From the NCBI GenBank assembly GCA_947258815.1, contig CAMYJW010000030.1, positions 372,001 to 436,000 on the forward strand: a stretch of 64,000 nucleotides of DNA, given 5' to 3'. Of this stretch, positions 8,825-18,739 are shown piece by piece. Under the pieces are notes generated by a model. That model ran no database searches, was not told where the DNA came from, and saw nothing but the letters and a program-made list of their open reading frames with translations. The translations under genes and the position numbers were made by a program. Numbering within the stretch: the stretch's first letter is position 1; the number at the start of each line of letters is the position of its first letter. The DNA is from an uncultured Sphingomonadaceae bacterium. GTDB taxonomy: Bacteria > Pseudomonadota > Alphaproteobacteria > Sphingomonadales > Sphingomonadaceae.

Positions 8825-9468
8825 GCCAGCTGCTCTTCGTCGAGCTGAAAGCCGATCAGCACTTCAAATGTGGCGCGGGCGAGCGCGGCTTTTACATCGG
8901 GATCGGCAAACGGATCGATAGCCGCGTCGGCATCACCGGCCTTGCGCTTGCGGGTCAAACGTTTGCGGATATCGGCGGGCAAAGTCGCCGCTGCGCGGTC
9001 AATATAAGCCGATCCCTGGCCGCTGGCGCGCGCGCGTTCCTGCCCGTCGGCGAATGTAACGGTAACCGTTCCGACTCGTTTTGAGACAACAGAACCCCCG
9101 CCCTGAAGAACCGACACGAAATAGGGAAGGTTCACCTGGCGGGCGCCTCGCACATCGTTGCGCCGCGCCAGAACGTCAAAAGTCGTATTCGCAACAACCT
9201 TGTCCGCCGATTCCGAACAGGAGGTGCGCACGTTCGTCATCGCGGCAACGACATCGATATTCTCGGACGATTTGCTGTTTGCCGCGCGAAACAGCGTGAT
9301 ATCGCCAGTATAGTTCGGAATGCCCACCGCAGGGCACCGCGTGCGCACCGCGGTAATCCCCACACCTTCATTGATAACGATTTCCCCCTTTGACCTGCAG
9401 CCGGACAGAACGGCCAGCGACGTCAGGGCCAGAAACGCGATTGCAGGCAGGCGATTTCGAATGCTCAT
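8806..9468 (-). CDS. Conserved hypothetical lipoprotein
   Basis: A 220-residue protein with a type II signal peptide: hydrophobic LPAIAFLALTSLAVLSGC with a good lipobox (LSGC), so it is expected to be lipid-anchored in the envelope. The mature part has paired cysteines (RTRCPAVG, RTSCSESA) and a predicted beta-rich middle, then a basic linker and an acidic segment. I do not recognise a functional domain. The start at 9468 is chosen because it directly precedes the signal peptide; the frame opens at 9489. Its 3' end overlaps plsC on the opposite strand. Confidence 0.75.
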   Translation of the reverse strand: MSIRNRLPAIAFLALTSLAVLSGCRSKGEIVINEGVGITAVRTRCPAVGIPNYTGDITLFRAANSKSSENIDVVAAMTNVRTSCSESADKVVANTTFDVLARRNDVRGARQVNLPYFVSVLQGGGSVVSKRVGTVTVTFADGQERARASGQGSAYIDRAAATLPADIRKRLTRKRKAGDADAAIDPFADPDVKAALARATFEVLIGFQLDEEQLAYNAKR

Positions 9469-9535
9469 GGTGTCATCCCTTATTGGCATGCGCTCGCCCT
9501 AGCGAGACATGCGCCAAAGCGCTAGAGGCGGGTGC

Positions 9536-10495
9536 ATGAATGCTTCCTTTCCAGTTGACCGGCGACCACTGGCCGTTGTGATCGCCACCCCAAGGGGTTT
9601 CTGTGCCGGTGTGGACCGCGCGATCGAGATCGTGGAGCGCGCGCTGGTCCGCTATGGCCCGCCAGTCTATGTTCGCCACGAAATTGTGCATAACCGGTTT
9701 GTCGTGGACGGGCTCAAGGCGAAAGGCGCGGTGTTCGTGGAGGAACTGCGCGATGTTCCTGATGGCGTTCCCCTGATCTTCAGTGCGCATGGCGTCCCCA
9801 AATCGGTGCCACAAGAGGCGACCGCGCGCGGGCTGAACTGGCTTGATGCAACCTGCCCGCTGGTCAGCAAGGTCCATCGCGAGGCGGAACGACAGATCAC
9901 GGCTGGAAACCACATCCTGTTTATCGGCCATGCCGGGCACCCCGAGGTTATCGGAACGTTCGGGCAGGTTCCCGAAGGAAGCATGTCACTTATCGAAACA
10001 ATAGACGATGCAGAGCGCGTAAACCCACCAACAGGCGCCGGGCTGGCCTACCTTACCCAGACGACGCTCTCGGTGGACGATACCTCGGCGATCATCGCCA
10101 CGCTGCGCAGCCGGTTTCCCGATATCGTCGCGCCCAAGGCTGAGGACATCTGCTATGCCACGTCAAACCGGCAGGCTGCCGTGAAGGAAATTGCGCCGCG
10201 CTGTCAGCTGGTGCTTGTGCTGGGCGCACCCAACAGTTCGAATTCGATGCGGCTGGTCGAGGTTGCCGAAAGGTCGGGAACTGCAGGCAGACTGATCGAA
10301 CGTGCCTGCGATCTTGACCCGGCCTGGCTGGATGCCGTTGAGACAATCGGCATCACGGCGGGTGCGTCCGCTCCTGAAGAACTTGTGCGCGAAGTGATCG
10401 ACAAACTGGGCGAATGGCGCAACGTGCAGGAAGAAGAACTGATCACCGCGCGCGAAACAATCACATTCAAGCTGCCCCGTCAGCTGACCGACTGA
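9536..10495 (+). CDS. ispH: 4-hydroxy-3-methylbut-2-enyl diphosphate reductase IspH
   Basis: Last enzyme of the MEP isoprenoid pathway, reducing HMBPP to IPP and DMAPP with a 4Fe-4S cluster. All three cluster cysteines are present: Cys23 ([12 protein letters not shown]), Cys107 ([11 protein letters not shown]) and Cys206 ([10 protein letters not shown]). Substrate residues lie in RHEIVHN and the [11 protein letters not shown] segment. Length of 319 is normal. The start at 9536 (MNASFPV) is preferred over the upstream in-frame ATG at 9509 because a GGCGGG purine stretch sits just ahead. thrB follows after 11 bases. Confidence 0.96.
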   Translation: MNASFPVDRRPLAVVIATPRGFCAGVDRAIEIVERALVRYGPPVYVRHEIVHNRFVVDGLKAKGAVFVEELRDVPDGVPLIFSAHGVPKSVPQEATARGLNWLDATCPLVSKVHREAERQITAGNHILFIGHAGHPEVIGTFGQVPEGSMSLIETIDDAERVNPPTGAGLAYLTQTTLSVDDTSAIIATLRSRFPDIVAPKAEDICYATSNRQAAVKEIAPRCQLVLVLGAPNSSNSMRLVEVAERSGTAGRLIERACDLDPAWLDAVETIGITAGASAPEELVREVIDKLGEWRNVQEEELITARETITFKLPRQLTD

Positions 10496-10506
10496 GAAAG
10501 CGAAGC

Positions 10507-11493
10507 ATGGCAGTCTATACGCAGATCGGCGCGGAAACGATGGCGCGGATCATCGCCGAATTTGATGTCGGCACTCTGGTTTCAGCCAAGGGTATTGCCG
10601 AGGGTGTCTCCAACAGTAACTGGCTGATCGAGACGGCAAGCGAAGCCGGCGAAAGCCAGCGCTTCATCCTGACGATGTACGAAAGCCGCCTCGATACCGG
10701 CGATCTGCCGTTCTTCCTTGGTTTGCTGGATCACCTCGCGGCTTGCGGGTGCCCCGTCCCGCGCACGATCCATGATCGCGATGACCGTCCGTTCCGGTTC
10801 CACGACGGCAAGGCGCTGGCGCTGATCGAGTTTCTTTCAGGTGTTTCGGTTTCGGATCCCACTGCGAAGCAGGCCCGGGCGGTGGGACAGGCACTGGCCC
10901 GCACGCACCTTGCCGTGGCCGATTTTGAAGGCACGCGCGCCAACAGTATGGGGCCGGACGCGTGGAAAAAACTGTTTGACGACTGCCGGCCGGAAGGTCT
11001 GCGCACTCTCCACCCGGACCTTGCCGGAACCGTTGCAAGTGAACTTGCCTTTCTCGAAGCGCACTGGCCTGAAAGTCTGCCCCATTCAGTAATCCACGCA
11101 GACCTGTTCCCCGATAATGTGCTAATGCTGGACGACGAAGTTTCCGGCCTGATCGATTTCTACTTCGCCTGCACCGAGATCACCGCGTATGATGTCGCCG
11201 TCACCCATGCGGCATGGTGCTTTAATGATGACGGCACACATTTTGACGAAGAAATTTCGATGGCGTTTCTTGCTGGTTACGAATCGGTTAGACCGTTATC
11301 TTCCGAGGAACGCTCGGCGCTTCCCATTTTGGCACGGGGCGCATCGATGCGCTTCCTTGCCACGCGGGCCTATGATTGGCTCAATACGCCCGACGACGCA
11401 CTGGTGACGCCCAAGGATCCGTTGGCTTTTGCACAACGCCTGGCGTTTTATTCCGATCCGGCCAACGCGGCGATATTCAACAGGACTGAGTAA
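10507..11493 (+). CDS. thrB: Homoserine kinase, aminoglycoside-phosphotransferase type
   Basis: Phosphorylates homoserine to O-phosphohomoserine for threonine synthesis. The 328-residue protein belongs to the APH/choline-kinase fold (ThrB2), not the GHMP family. The catalytic loop is [10 protein letters not shown] (His197, Asp199, Asn204) and the metal-binding Asp217 is in GLIDFYFA. The C-terminal [15 protein letters not shown] motif is typical of this family. The ispH-thrB-rnhA order with tiny gaps implies one operon and is common in alphaproteobacteria. Confidence 0.93.
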   Translation: MAVYTQIGAETMARIIAEFDVGTLVSAKGIAEGVSNSNWLIETASEAGESQRFILTMYESRLDTGDLPFFLGLLDHLAACGCPVPRTIHDRDDRPFRFHDGKALALIEFLSGVSVSDPTAKQARAVGQALARTHLAVADFEGTRANSMGPDAWKKLFDDCRPEGLRTLHPDLAGTVASELAFLEAHWPESLPHSVIHADLFPDNVLMLDDEVSGLIDFYFACTEITAYDVAVTHAAWCFNDDGTHFDEEISMAFLAGYESVRPLSSEERSALPILARGASMRFLATRAYDWLNTPDDALVTPKDPLAFAQRLAFYSDPANAAIFNRTE

Positions 11494-11497
11494 GATC

Positions 11498-11938
11498 TTG
11501 AAGAAAGTTGATATTTTTACAGACGGAGCCTGCAAAGGCAATCCGGGACCAGGTGGCTGGGGCGCACTGTTGCGCATGGGCAAGCACGAAAAAGAGCTGT
11601 TCGGCTCCGATCCGGACACCACGAACAACCGCATGGAAATGACCGCTGTTATAAATGCGCTCAACGCACTGATCGAACCATGCGCGGTCACGCTGCACAC
11701 TGACAGCAAATATGTGATCGACGGGATGACGAAGTGGATCGAAGGCTGGCAACGCAAGGGCTGGATCAACGCCAGCAAGCAACCGGTCCGCAATGCCGAC
11801 TTGTGGCATGAACTGATCGAAGCGACAGCCCGGCACGATATCGAGTGGCAGTGGGTTAAAGGCCACAACGGGCATGTCGAGAACGAGCGGGTCGACCAAC
11901 TCGCCAGCGATGCGGCGGAATCAGCAGGGCGCGGCTGA
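11498..11938 (+). CDS. rnhA: Ribonuclease HI
   Basis: A 146-residue nuclease that cuts RNA in RNA-DNA hybrids. The acidic catalytic set is present: Asp9 ([16 protein letters not shown]), Glu47 (NNRMEMTA), Asp69 (HTDSKYV) and a C-terminal Asp in ENERVDQLA. The start must be TTG at 11498, since this gives the canonical [11 protein letters not shown]; an upstream in-frame ATG would overlap thrB and add an unrelated leader. The gap to thrB is four bases. Confidence 0.94.
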   Translation: MKKVDIFTDGACKGNPGPGGWGALLRMGKHEKELFGSDPDTTNNRMEMTAVINALNALIEPCAVTLHTDSKYVIDGMTKWIEGWQRKGWINASKQPVRNADLWHELIEATARHDIEWQWVKGHNGHVENERVDQLASDAAESAGRG

Positions 11939-12183
11939 ACCCAGCGCGCTTTCCGGGCAATCGGCATCGAAAACCGCAACAAGCCCGCGCGGCGCCTGAG
12001 CGTTGTTTTTCCGTTCGCGTCAGCTTGACCGCAAAACGCTCTGCCCACCGGACTTCGGCGACTGAATCACGCGGGAACATATAAGTCAGTGGCTGGCTTG
12101 CGCCAGACCGAAGCGGCTTACGCCGACTGTTCGCAGATCAGACAAAGTGCCGCGGCCCGAATAGGCAGCGATGCGAAATCCGC

Positions 12184-12363
12184 TCAGGCGGTCTTGTCGA
12201 CGACTTCCGCCTTCGGGCCGTTCTTGCAAATCGATTCGATTGCGTTCTTCGCGCTGGCCTTGCTCGAATATCCTTCGGTCCAGAACATCGTTTCGGAATT
12301 GTAGCAAAAATAGGCGACGAACTCGCCCTTTCTGTTCTTACGGATTTCGAATCTGTGAGCCAT
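12184..12363 (-). CDS. YegP/DUF1508 family protein
   Basis: A 59-residue protein made of one DUF1508 repeat. It opens with HRFEIRKNRKGEFVAYFCYNS, then the E-x-Y-S-S-K-x-S-A-x-N-A-I-x-S-I segment (EGYSSKASAKNAIESI). E. coli YegP has two such repeats; single-repeat forms are common. Function is unknown. A good ribosome binding site (AGAGGA) precedes the ATG at 12363. The 245 bases between this gene and rnhA carry no gene I can support. Confidence 0.85.
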   Translation of the reverse strand: MAHRFEIRKNRKGEFVAYFCYNSETMFWTEGYSSKASAKNAIESICKNGPKAEVVDKTA

Positions 12364-12427
12364 CCCAAGTCCTCTTGTTATCCAAACGAATCGGTTATTG
12401 CGTTGCCGTTCTACGCACCACGCGCGT

Positions 12428-13513
12428 TCAATGGAACCGTGCAGGCGAATAACGACGCGAATCGATCTGATCGTCAGACTTATCAAGTAACAGGCCCGCC
12501 GCAAGTCGCGCCGCCGCCGGAGCGGTCTGAATACCGAATCCGCCTTGTCCGGCAAACCAGAAAAAGCGCGGCGAATCAGGATCGAAACCGTAAACCGGCA
12601 GGCGATCGGCGGCAAAACTGCGCAACCCCGCCCAGCGATGCTCGACGCGCTCCACAGTCCAGCTCACAACGCCTTCAAGCCTGTCGACCGCTTTAGCGAC
12701 GTCGATTTCCTCGGGCGCCGCATCGCATGCGGGGCTTGGCGTTTCGTCATGTGGGCTAAGCCAGATACCCCCCGTTTCAGGCTTGAAATAGAAGCGCTCG
12801 CCAATATCCAGAACCAGCGGCAGTCGTTCAGGGGCAGGCGGTGATACTTTTACCTGCGCGACTGTGCGGCGATAAGGAACAATACCCAGTGGCCTGACCC
12901 CGGCAAGGCTGGCCACACCATCGGCCCACGCGCCCGCAGCATTCACCAGAACATCGGCCCGCAGCGCGTTGCCATCGGCAAACTGCAATTGCCAGCCGCC
13001 CCGCGAAACCCGCGCGGATTCCAGTCGCGCGCGCACCCGCAATTGCGCACCGCCGATGCGCGCGACGCGCAAGTAATGCTGGTGGAGCGCTGCAACATCG
13101 ATATCGCAACAGCTCGGTTCAAGCGCACCGCAGGTCCAATCGTCACGCAAGCCCGGAATACGCGAGACCAGTCCCGCGCGATCGACGCGCTCGACATCGA
13201 CTCCCAACGCGCCGAACCGCTCGACGAAAGCATCGACTTGCGCTTCCTGCCCCGATTTTCCGATCGTCAGCGCAGCGCGCGCGCTCAGAAATCCGCCATC
13301 GCGCAGGATCGGGCCGGACGCGGTGGTCAGCGGCTGAATTTCCGGGCCGCCATAGCTCTCTGTCCAGAACGCGGCCGAGCGGCCCGTTGCATGATAGCCC
13401 GGCGCATCTTCGGCTTCGAGCACAACCACGCGTGCCTTCCCGGCCAACTGCGCGGCCAGCGATGCGCCGGCGATCCCCGCCCCGACAATGGCGATATCGC
13501 AGCTTTGCCACAT
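12428..13513 (-). CDS. FAD-dependent oxidoreductase, DAO (D-amino acid oxidase-like) family
   Basis: A 361-residue flavoprotein. The dinucleotide-binding GxGxxG (IVGAGIAGASLA) is at the N-terminus, followed by the YHATGRSAAFW segment and ending in FWFAGQGGFGIQTAPAAARLAA, the C-terminal flavin block of the DAO superfamily. The likely reaction is oxidation of an amino-acid-like or amine substrate; the substrate cannot be read from sequence. Start 13513 is supported by AGGTGAG five bases upstream, which also contains the stop of the upstream hydrolase, so the two genes form an operon. Confidence 0.87.
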   Translation of the reverse strand: MWQSCDIAIVGAGIAGASLAAQLAGKARVVVLEAEDAPGYHATGRSAAFWTESYGGPEIQPLTTASGPILRDGGFLSARAALTIGKSGQEAQVDAFVERFGALGVDVERVDRAGLVSRIPGLRDDWTCGALEPSCCDIDVAALHQHYLRVARIGGAQLRVRARLESARVSRGGWQLQFADGNALRADVLVNAAGAWADGVASLAGVRPLGIVPYRRTVAQVKVSPPAPERLPLVLDIGERFYFKPETGGIWLSPHDETPSPACDAAPEEIDVAKAVDRLEGVVSWTVERVEHRWAGLRSFAADRLPVYGFDPDSPRFFWFAGQGGFGIQTAPAAARLAAGLLLDKSDDQIDSRRYSPARFH

Positions 13514-13518
13514 TGTGC

Positions 13519-14493
13519 TCACCTGCAAACCGGAGCTGTTCGATCGAGAAATTCGTCAATCACTGCCAGTGCCTTGTCGCGAACGGCATCGACTTCGCGC
13601 AGTATCTCATGCCGAGATTCCCTGCCGAACATGAAAAGTTCGCCCTGACCGATTCGTGCAACCGCCTTCACGATCGCGCGTGGATCGACAAGCCCGTCAT
13701 CGCTTACCGCCAGACACAGAACGGGCAGACCGATCGCCTCAAGTGCGCCCGGACGACGCAGCAGCCGCATGGATGCAATCGCCCGTTCCACCCAGCCCCA
13801 GCTCGGCGCGGTCATCGAAAGGTCCGGCCTCTCCTGACGCCACCACATTTCATCTGCGTATCTATCAGGATCGTGCGTGAGCAGCTCAAACCGGTCTTCA
13901 GGCAATTTCCCCGGCTTGTCCCCCCCTCTCCAGGCAGAACGCGCAGGATCGCCGATGCGCACCATTACCCGCGCGATCAGGTGTGCCACAGACATCGGAA
14001 CCAGACGCGGAACAAGACCAAGCATCGGTGCAACCAGAACCGCCGCATCGGGATCGATTCGCTTTTCCGACAGCGCGCGCAGCACATTTTGTCCGCCCAT
14101 CGAATGGCCGATGATCACATGCGGCGGCGGAACGGTTGCAACCCAATCCTCCCAGAAATCGCCAAGATCGTCGATCCACTGGCTGAAATCGTGGATGTGC
14201 CCGGTCTGGCGATTCCTGCCCATCCGCCCGGAAAAGCCCTGACCTCTCCAGTCCGAACTCGTAACTTTCCAGCCCGCCCGCGACCAGCCATCAAGCGTTT
14301 CGAGATACTTTTCAAAAAAATCGACCCTGCCCGGAAGGAACAGAATAGACCCGCGAACATCCAACTCGGGTTCGGGCCAGTCAACGCGGCGAATCGGATG
14401 ACGATCGGACGCCTGCCAATATGATTCCACAGCCGCAGCGGGAATGGCCCGCCGGTTAAACCCGGTTCCGGTTGCGGAAGGCTCTGTCATCAT
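13519..14493 (-). CDS. Alpha/beta hydrolase, lysophospholipase-like
   Basis: A 324-residue serine hydrolase. The nucleophile elbow GHSMGG places Ser131 as nucleophile; the acid and His are expected in SDDGLVDP and ESRHEILRE near the end. The SSDWRGQGFSGR segment is typical of PldB/monoacylglycerol-lipase-like enzymes (oxyanion region). No signal peptide is visible, so it is probably cytoplasmic. It is transcribed together with the FAD oxidoreductase downstream and diverges from the pilus genes. Confidence 0.88.
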   Translation of the reverse strand: MMTEPSATGTGFNRRAIPAAAVESYWQASDRHPIRRVDWPEPELDVRGSILFLPGRVDFFEKYLETLDGWSRAGWKVTSSDWRGQGFSGRMGRNRQTGHIHDFSQWIDDLGDFWEDWVATVPPPHVIIGHSMGGQNVLRALSEKRIDPDAAVLVAPMLGLVPRLVPMSVAHLIARVMVRIGDPARSAWRGGDKPGKLPEDRFELLTHDPDRYADEMWWRQERPDLSMTAPSWGWVERAIASMRLLRRPGALEAIGLPVLCLAVSDDGLVDPRAIVKAVARIGQGELFMFGRESRHEILREVDAVRDKALAVIDEFLDRTAPVCR

Positions 14494-14578
14494 ATGGTGC
14501 GGTCCTGGGTCATGGGCGTGGTTACTATTTAGTAAGTCATGACCGGTAGAGCATCCCCTTACTCAGGGGGCACCAGGA

Positions 14579-15289
14579 ATGCAGGGCGGAATATTCTCGT
14601 ACGCATTGCTTGCAGTATTGGCAACCGGACTGATGGTTGCCGCATATACTGATTTGCAGCGTCGTCAGATAGATAACTGGCTGACCGGCGCGATCGCGCT
14701 GGCCTCGCCCTTGTTCTGGTATGCAACCGGACTGACACTAACCGAAATCGGCTATCAGGTCGGCCTTGCGATCGCCGTTCTTGGCGTGACGGCAGTGCTG
14801 TTTGCGCTGCGCCAGATGGGTGGCGGCGATGTCAAATTGCTCGTCGCTCTGGCGCTGTGGATCGCACCGCTGCCTTTCATGAAACTGCTTGTGATGATGG
14901 GGCTGGTTGGCGGCGCGGCATCTATCGCAACCGCTGCGTTCAATGTTCAGCGGCGCGACGGGGAACAGGTGCGCGATGCAATCGGCACCGCCGGATCGAT
15001 TATCTGGGTTTTCCTTTCCGCGCTTGTGATTTTCAGCATTCTGACCGGAAAGCCGATGCTCTCCGCATCCGCGTTGGGCGGCATCGCGCCATATCTGCCG
15101 CAAACCTGGATCATCGTCGCCGGACTGGTGGCGCTGGCCGCAATCACGATTTTCGGGATCATGCATGTCGTTCGGCGGCAGAAATCCCGGCTTCCCATTC
15201 CCTACGGTGTCGCGATCTCGATCGCGGGCATCTGGGTGATCGCCAATCAGTATCTGCCGGTCTTTCAACCGGGCAATTCGATCGGATGA
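14579..15289 (+). CDS. cpaA: Prepilin peptidase CpaA/TadV
   Basis: Integral-membrane aspartyl peptidase that trims Flp prepilin and pseudopilin leaders. The two catalytic aspartates are visible: Asp25 in AAYTDLQRRQIDN and Asp84 in the GGGDVKLL motif. At 236 residues it is longer than a minimal CpaA; the additional C-terminal part carries further transmembrane segments and ends in QYLPVFQPGNSIG. First gene of the plus-strand Tad locus; cpaB starts 72 bases later. Confidence 0.92.
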   Translation: MQGGIFSYALLAVLATGLMVAAYTDLQRRQIDNWLTGAIALASPLFWYATGLTLTEIGYQVGLAIAVLGVTAVLFALRQMGGGDVKLLVALALWIAPLPFMKLLVMMGLVGGAASIATAAFNVQRRDGEQVRDAIGTAGSIIWVFLSALVIFSILTGKPMLSASALGGIAPYLPQTWIIVAGLVALAAITIFGIMHVVRRQKSRLPIPYGVAISIAGIWVIANQYLPVFQPGNSIG

Positions 15290-15361
15290 ACCTGATTTTA
15301 ACCAATTTGGCCGAAGTTCACCATCCGAACTCGGGGAACTTTCTAGGGGGCTTGCATAGCC

Positions 15362-16387
15362 ATGGATAAGAAAAAGCTGGTGCTGCTTGTCATTGCGCTG
15401 CTCGTTGCAGTGGGAACGGCCTTTGCCGCACGAACTCTTTTCATTGGCGCTTCGACGCCAGAGGCAGAAGCCGCACAGAACGAACCCAAGGGCCCCAAGG
15501 TTCTTGTCGCTCAGCGTGCGCTGCCAAGCGGCACGATCATCACGGCTGATTCGATTGCCTATCAGGACTGGCCCGAAGAACTCGTCAAGGACGCCTACTT
15601 CATCGATGGCGAAGCTGACATGACCAAACTTCTGGGCACCGTCGTCCGGTTCCAGATCACCGCAGGCCAGCCGGTCACGCAGGGCACGCTTGTCGCTCCG
15701 GGCGATCGCGGCTTCCTTGCAGCAGCTCTTGGCCCCGGCATGCGCGCAGTAACCATTCCCGTTTCCGCCAAAACCGGTGTCGGCGGCTTCGTCTTCCCGG
15801 GTGACCGTGTTGACCTTGTTCTGACCCAGGCGGTCAAAGGCAAGGAAGGTCTGCCTCTCAAGGCTTCCGAAACGGTGCTGCGCAATCTGCGCGTGCTCGC
15901 CACCGACCAGTCGACCGAATCCGAAACGGTGGATGGCAAAACAGTCGTCCGCGCATTCCGCACGGTTACGATCGAAGTCACGCCGCGTATCGCCGAGAAG
16001 GTTGCCGTTGCGCAGACAATCGGCACGCTCAGCCTTTCACTGCGCTCGCTCGCCGACAATCAGGCACAGCTTGAACGCGTCATCGCCAGTGGTCAGCTCA
16101 AGGTTCCCGCAGGCGCCAGCAAGGAAGAGGAAGAACTTCTCATCCAGCAGGCGATGAACCGCCCGATCGACGGCTCAACAACCTTTGTTACCGGCGGCGA
16201 CGTCTCGCGCTTCCAGCGCAAGAGCAAGCCCGCCACCGAAGAGGAAATGGCCAAGAAGGTCATCACCACGGCCATGAACGCGGTGGCAAACCGCGCGGGC
16301 ATGCCAACGATCAAGGCACGTTCCGGCCCGGTCGTTCGCGTGACGCGCGGCAAGGCGACCACGAATGTCCAGGTGGGAGGAAACTGA
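15362..16387 (+). CDS. cpaB: Flp pilus assembly protein CpaB/RcpC
   Basis: A 341-residue periplasmic protein with an N-terminal membrane anchor (KKLVLLVIALLVAVGTAFAA) and a SAF domain (KVLVAQRALPSGTIITADSI), followed by GFLAAALGPGMRAVTIPVSA and the FVFPGDRVDLVLT segment, all typical of CpaB. It is thought to stabilise or contact the outer-membrane secretin. The cpaC ribosome binding site lies at its 3' end. Confidence 0.94.
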   Translation: MDKKKLVLLVIALLVAVGTAFAARTLFIGASTPEAEAAQNEPKGPKVLVAQRALPSGTIITADSIAYQDWPEELVKDAYFIDGEADMTKLLGTVVRFQITAGQPVTQGTLVAPGDRGFLAAALGPGMRAVTIPVSAKTGVGGFVFPGDRVDLVLTQAVKGKEGLPLKASETVLRNLRVLATDQSTESETVDGKTVVRAFRTVTIEVTPRIAEKVAVAQTIGTLSLSLRSLADNQAQLERVIASGQLKVPAGASKEEEELLIQQAMNRPIDGSTTFVTGGDVSRFQRKSKPATEEEMAKKVITTAMNAVANRAGMPTIKARSGPVVRVTRGKATTNVQVGGN

Positions 16388-16388
16388 G

Positions 16389-18065
16389 ATGGTTTCGCGC
16401 CACACCGACACTTTCTTCAACAAGAATCGCAACGCCACTGGGGGCAGAGCCATGAAAACCCGTCTGATTAAATCAGTGCTTGCAGCAGCCTGTATGACTG
16501 CTCCGCTGGCGCTGCTGCCTGCCGCTCCGGCCATGGCGCAGTCGGTCGTCCGTCCGGCACAGGATATCACGCTTTCGATCGGCAATGGCCGGCTCGTCAA
16601 CGTGTCCGGCCGCATGACGGACCTGTTCGTCGCGAACGAATCCATCGCCGACGTCCAGATCAAATCGACCAACCAGTTCTATGTGTTCGGCAAAGGCGGC
16701 GGAACAACCACCGTTTATGCCAGCAACGCCAGTGGCGACATCATCTGGTCAGGCAATATCCGGGTCGGATCGAATCTCGACAGTGTCGATTCGATGCTCA
16801 ACGTCGCGATGCCCGATGCCAGGATTGGCGTCTCCACGATGGGAACGAAAACTGTTTTGCTGACCGGCACGGTCAAATCGCCGGAAGATGCCGCGGAGGC
16901 AGAACGCCTTGTGCAGGCATTCGTCGGCGAGGAATCGAACGTTATCAGCCGCCTGAAAATGGCAACGCCGCTGCAGGTCAATCTGCGCGTGCGCTTTGCC
17001 GAAGTCAGCCGCACGCTGGTTCGCGAGATCGGAACGAATGTTCTGACCCGCGATACGACCGGCGGTTTCACATTCGGCCTGTCACGCGGCCGCAGCGTCG
17101 GCGCGATTGGACCGCTGGACACCAGCACATTCCCGCTGCTTGACGCATCCGCGATCTATGGCTTGCCGGCAGGCACTCTGCCGCTGCCGTTCAATCCGCA
17201 GACGGGCCAGTTCATCGTGGGCGGCACACAATACGATTTCCTGCCCAACAACGGCAACACGACAGTAAACCTTGCCGGCAAACTGGCGGGAATAGATATT
17301 TCCTCCGCACTGGACCTTGGCGAACGCGTCGGTCTGGTGACGACCCTTTCGCAACCGAACCTGACAGCGCTTTCCGGCGAGACCGCCGAATTTCTGGCAG
17401 GCGGCGAATTTCCGATTCCGATCAGTCAGGGCCTGGGCGCCACGGCAATCGAATATCGCAAATATGGCGTAAGCCTCAGCTACACGCCGACGGTTCTTTC
17501 AAACGGCCGCATTTCGATCCGGGTGCGCCCCGAAGTTTCAGAACTGTCCAGTCAGGGTGCTGTGACGCTGAACGGCTTCCAGATCCCTGCCCTCACCATC
17601 CGCCGTGCCGAAACGACGGTTGAACTCGGTTCGGGGCAGAGCTTCATGATTGCCGGACTGATGAGCAACACGTCCCAGAACAATATCGACAAGACACCCG
17701 GTGCGGGCGATCTGCCGATCCTGGGCTCGCTGTTCCGCTCAACCAGCTATCGCAAGGGCGAAACCGAACTGGTGATCGTCGTCACGCCTTATCTGGTTAA
17801 CCCGGTCAGCGACAACGAGATCAAATTGCCGACGGACGGGTTCAACGCGCCCAATGAGCTGCAACGCCTGCTTGGCAACATGGAAAGTTCCAAAGGCAAG
17901 GTAAACGACCGGCCCGGCCCATCCGCTGCGACACAGGATGCCGCGGCCGCGCCGACCATCGGGATGACCGAACCGGACGTGAAAGCCAAGCCACAGAAGA
18001 AATCCAAAAAGCGCGATCGCCGTGCCTCCAATGACGCGGCGGCTCCCGGCTTCAGCCTGAAATGA
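16389..18065 (+). CDS. cpaC: Tad pilus outer-membrane secretin CpaC/RcpA
   Basis: A 558-residue secretin forming the outer-membrane channel of the Flp pilus. It has a signal peptide (KSVLAAACMTAPLALLPAAPAMA), an N-terminal pilus/secretin N domain, a BON-like domain (LTGTVKSPEDAAEAERLV) and the C-terminal secretin core ending in DLPILGSLFRSTSYRKGETELVIVVTPYLV. The last 70 residues are a lysine-rich tail. The start at 16389 has a strong AGGAGG seven bases ahead; an internal ATG at 16452 nearer the signal peptide is the alternative. Confidence 0.94.
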   Translation: MVSRHTDTFFNKNRNATGGRAMKTRLIKSVLAAACMTAPLALLPAAPAMAQSVVRPAQDITLSIGNGRLVNVSGRMTDLFVANESIADVQIKSTNQFYVFGKGGGTTTVYASNASGDIIWSGNIRVGSNLDSVDSMLNVAMPDARIGVSTMGTKTVLLTGTVKSPEDAAEAERLVQAFVGEESNVISRLKMATPLQVNLRVRFAEVSRTLVREIGTNVLTRDTTGGFTFGLSRGRSVGAIGPLDTSTFPLLDASAIYGLPAGTLPLPFNPQTGQFIVGGTQYDFLPNNGNTTVNLAGKLAGIDISSALDLGERVGLVTTLSQPNLTALSGETAEFLAGGEFPIPISQGLGATAIEYRKYGVSLSYTPTVLSNGRISIRVRPEVSELSSQGAVTLNGFQIPALTIRRAETTVELGSGQSFMIAGLMSNTSQNNIDKTPGAGDLPILGSLFRSTSYRKGETELVIVVTPYLVNPVSDNEIKLPTDGFNAPNELQRLLGNMESSKGKVNDRPGPSAATQDAAAAPTIGMTEPDVKAKPQKKSKKRDRRASNDAAAPGFSLK

Positions 18066-18079
18066 GTGAGGTGACGATC

Positions 18080-18736
18080 ATGACCAAATCGCTTTTCCCA
18101 GCAGCTCCGAAAGCTGCCGGAACCATCCTCGCCCTTTCCATCGGGCTGGCTCTTTCCGGCTGCGGCGGCATGCCCACCAATCGTTCGATCAACAGCATCA
18201 ACCAGCCTGTTGTTGAACGTGTGAACTATACACTGGATGTCAACACCGGCTCAGGCGGTCTGTCCATCCCGGAACAACGGCGTCTTTCGGGATGGTTCGA
18301 GGCAATGGACATCCGATATGGCGATCGCATTTCGATCGACGATCCGCTTCGCAGTCCATCCACGATGGCGGCGATTGATGCGCTGGCTGCGCGTTATGGA
18401 CTGCAAGTCAGCGACGTTGCGCCAACCACCGTCGGCTATGTCGACGCGGGCACCGCGCGCGTCGTGATCACACGGTCGAAAGCTACTGTTCCGAACTGCC
18501 CGAACTGGTCCGCCCGATCGGATGTCAATCTTGGCAACGCGACGAGCACCAACTTCGGCTGCGCGACCAACGGCAATCTGGCCGCGATGGTCGCCGATCC
18601 TGAACACCTTATCAAAGGCGCCAAGGGCGACAGTCAGACTGTCGTGATGAGTTCAACCAAGGCGATCAGCAGCTATCGCGAGGAAGCGCCGACCGGCGAG
18701 CGCGGCCTGACCGAATCCGGCTCGAAGGAGGACTAA
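18080..18736 (+). CDS. cpaD: Pilus assembly lipoprotein CpaD
   Basis: A 218-residue lipoprotein with lipobox LALSGC, required for secretin localisation in Tad systems. Family blocks are SIPEQRRLSGWFEAMDIRYGDRI, TARVVITRSKATVPNCPNW and FGCATNGNLAAMVADPEHLI, the last two with the conserved cysteines. An in-frame ATG at 18062 overlaps the cpaC stop (ATGA), but the ATG at 18080 has a good GAGGTG site and lies next to the signal peptide. Confidence 0.92.
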   Translation: MTKSLFPAAPKAAGTILALSIGLALSGCGGMPTNRSINSINQPVVERVNYTLDVNTGSGGLSIPEQRRLSGWFEAMDIRYGDRISIDDPLRSPSTMAAIDALAARYGLQVSDVAPTTVGYVDAGTARVVITRSKATVPNCPNWSARSDVNLGNATSTNFGCATNGNLAAMVADPEHLIKGAKGDSQTVVMSSTKAISSYREEAPTGERGLTESGSKED

Positions 18737-18739
18737 GTC

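Noticed and set aside
11856..12080. A 74-codon minus-strand frame between rnhA and the YegP gene
   Set aside because: It overlaps the 3' end of rnhA, has no ribosome binding site and an Arg-rich sequence unlike any family I know.
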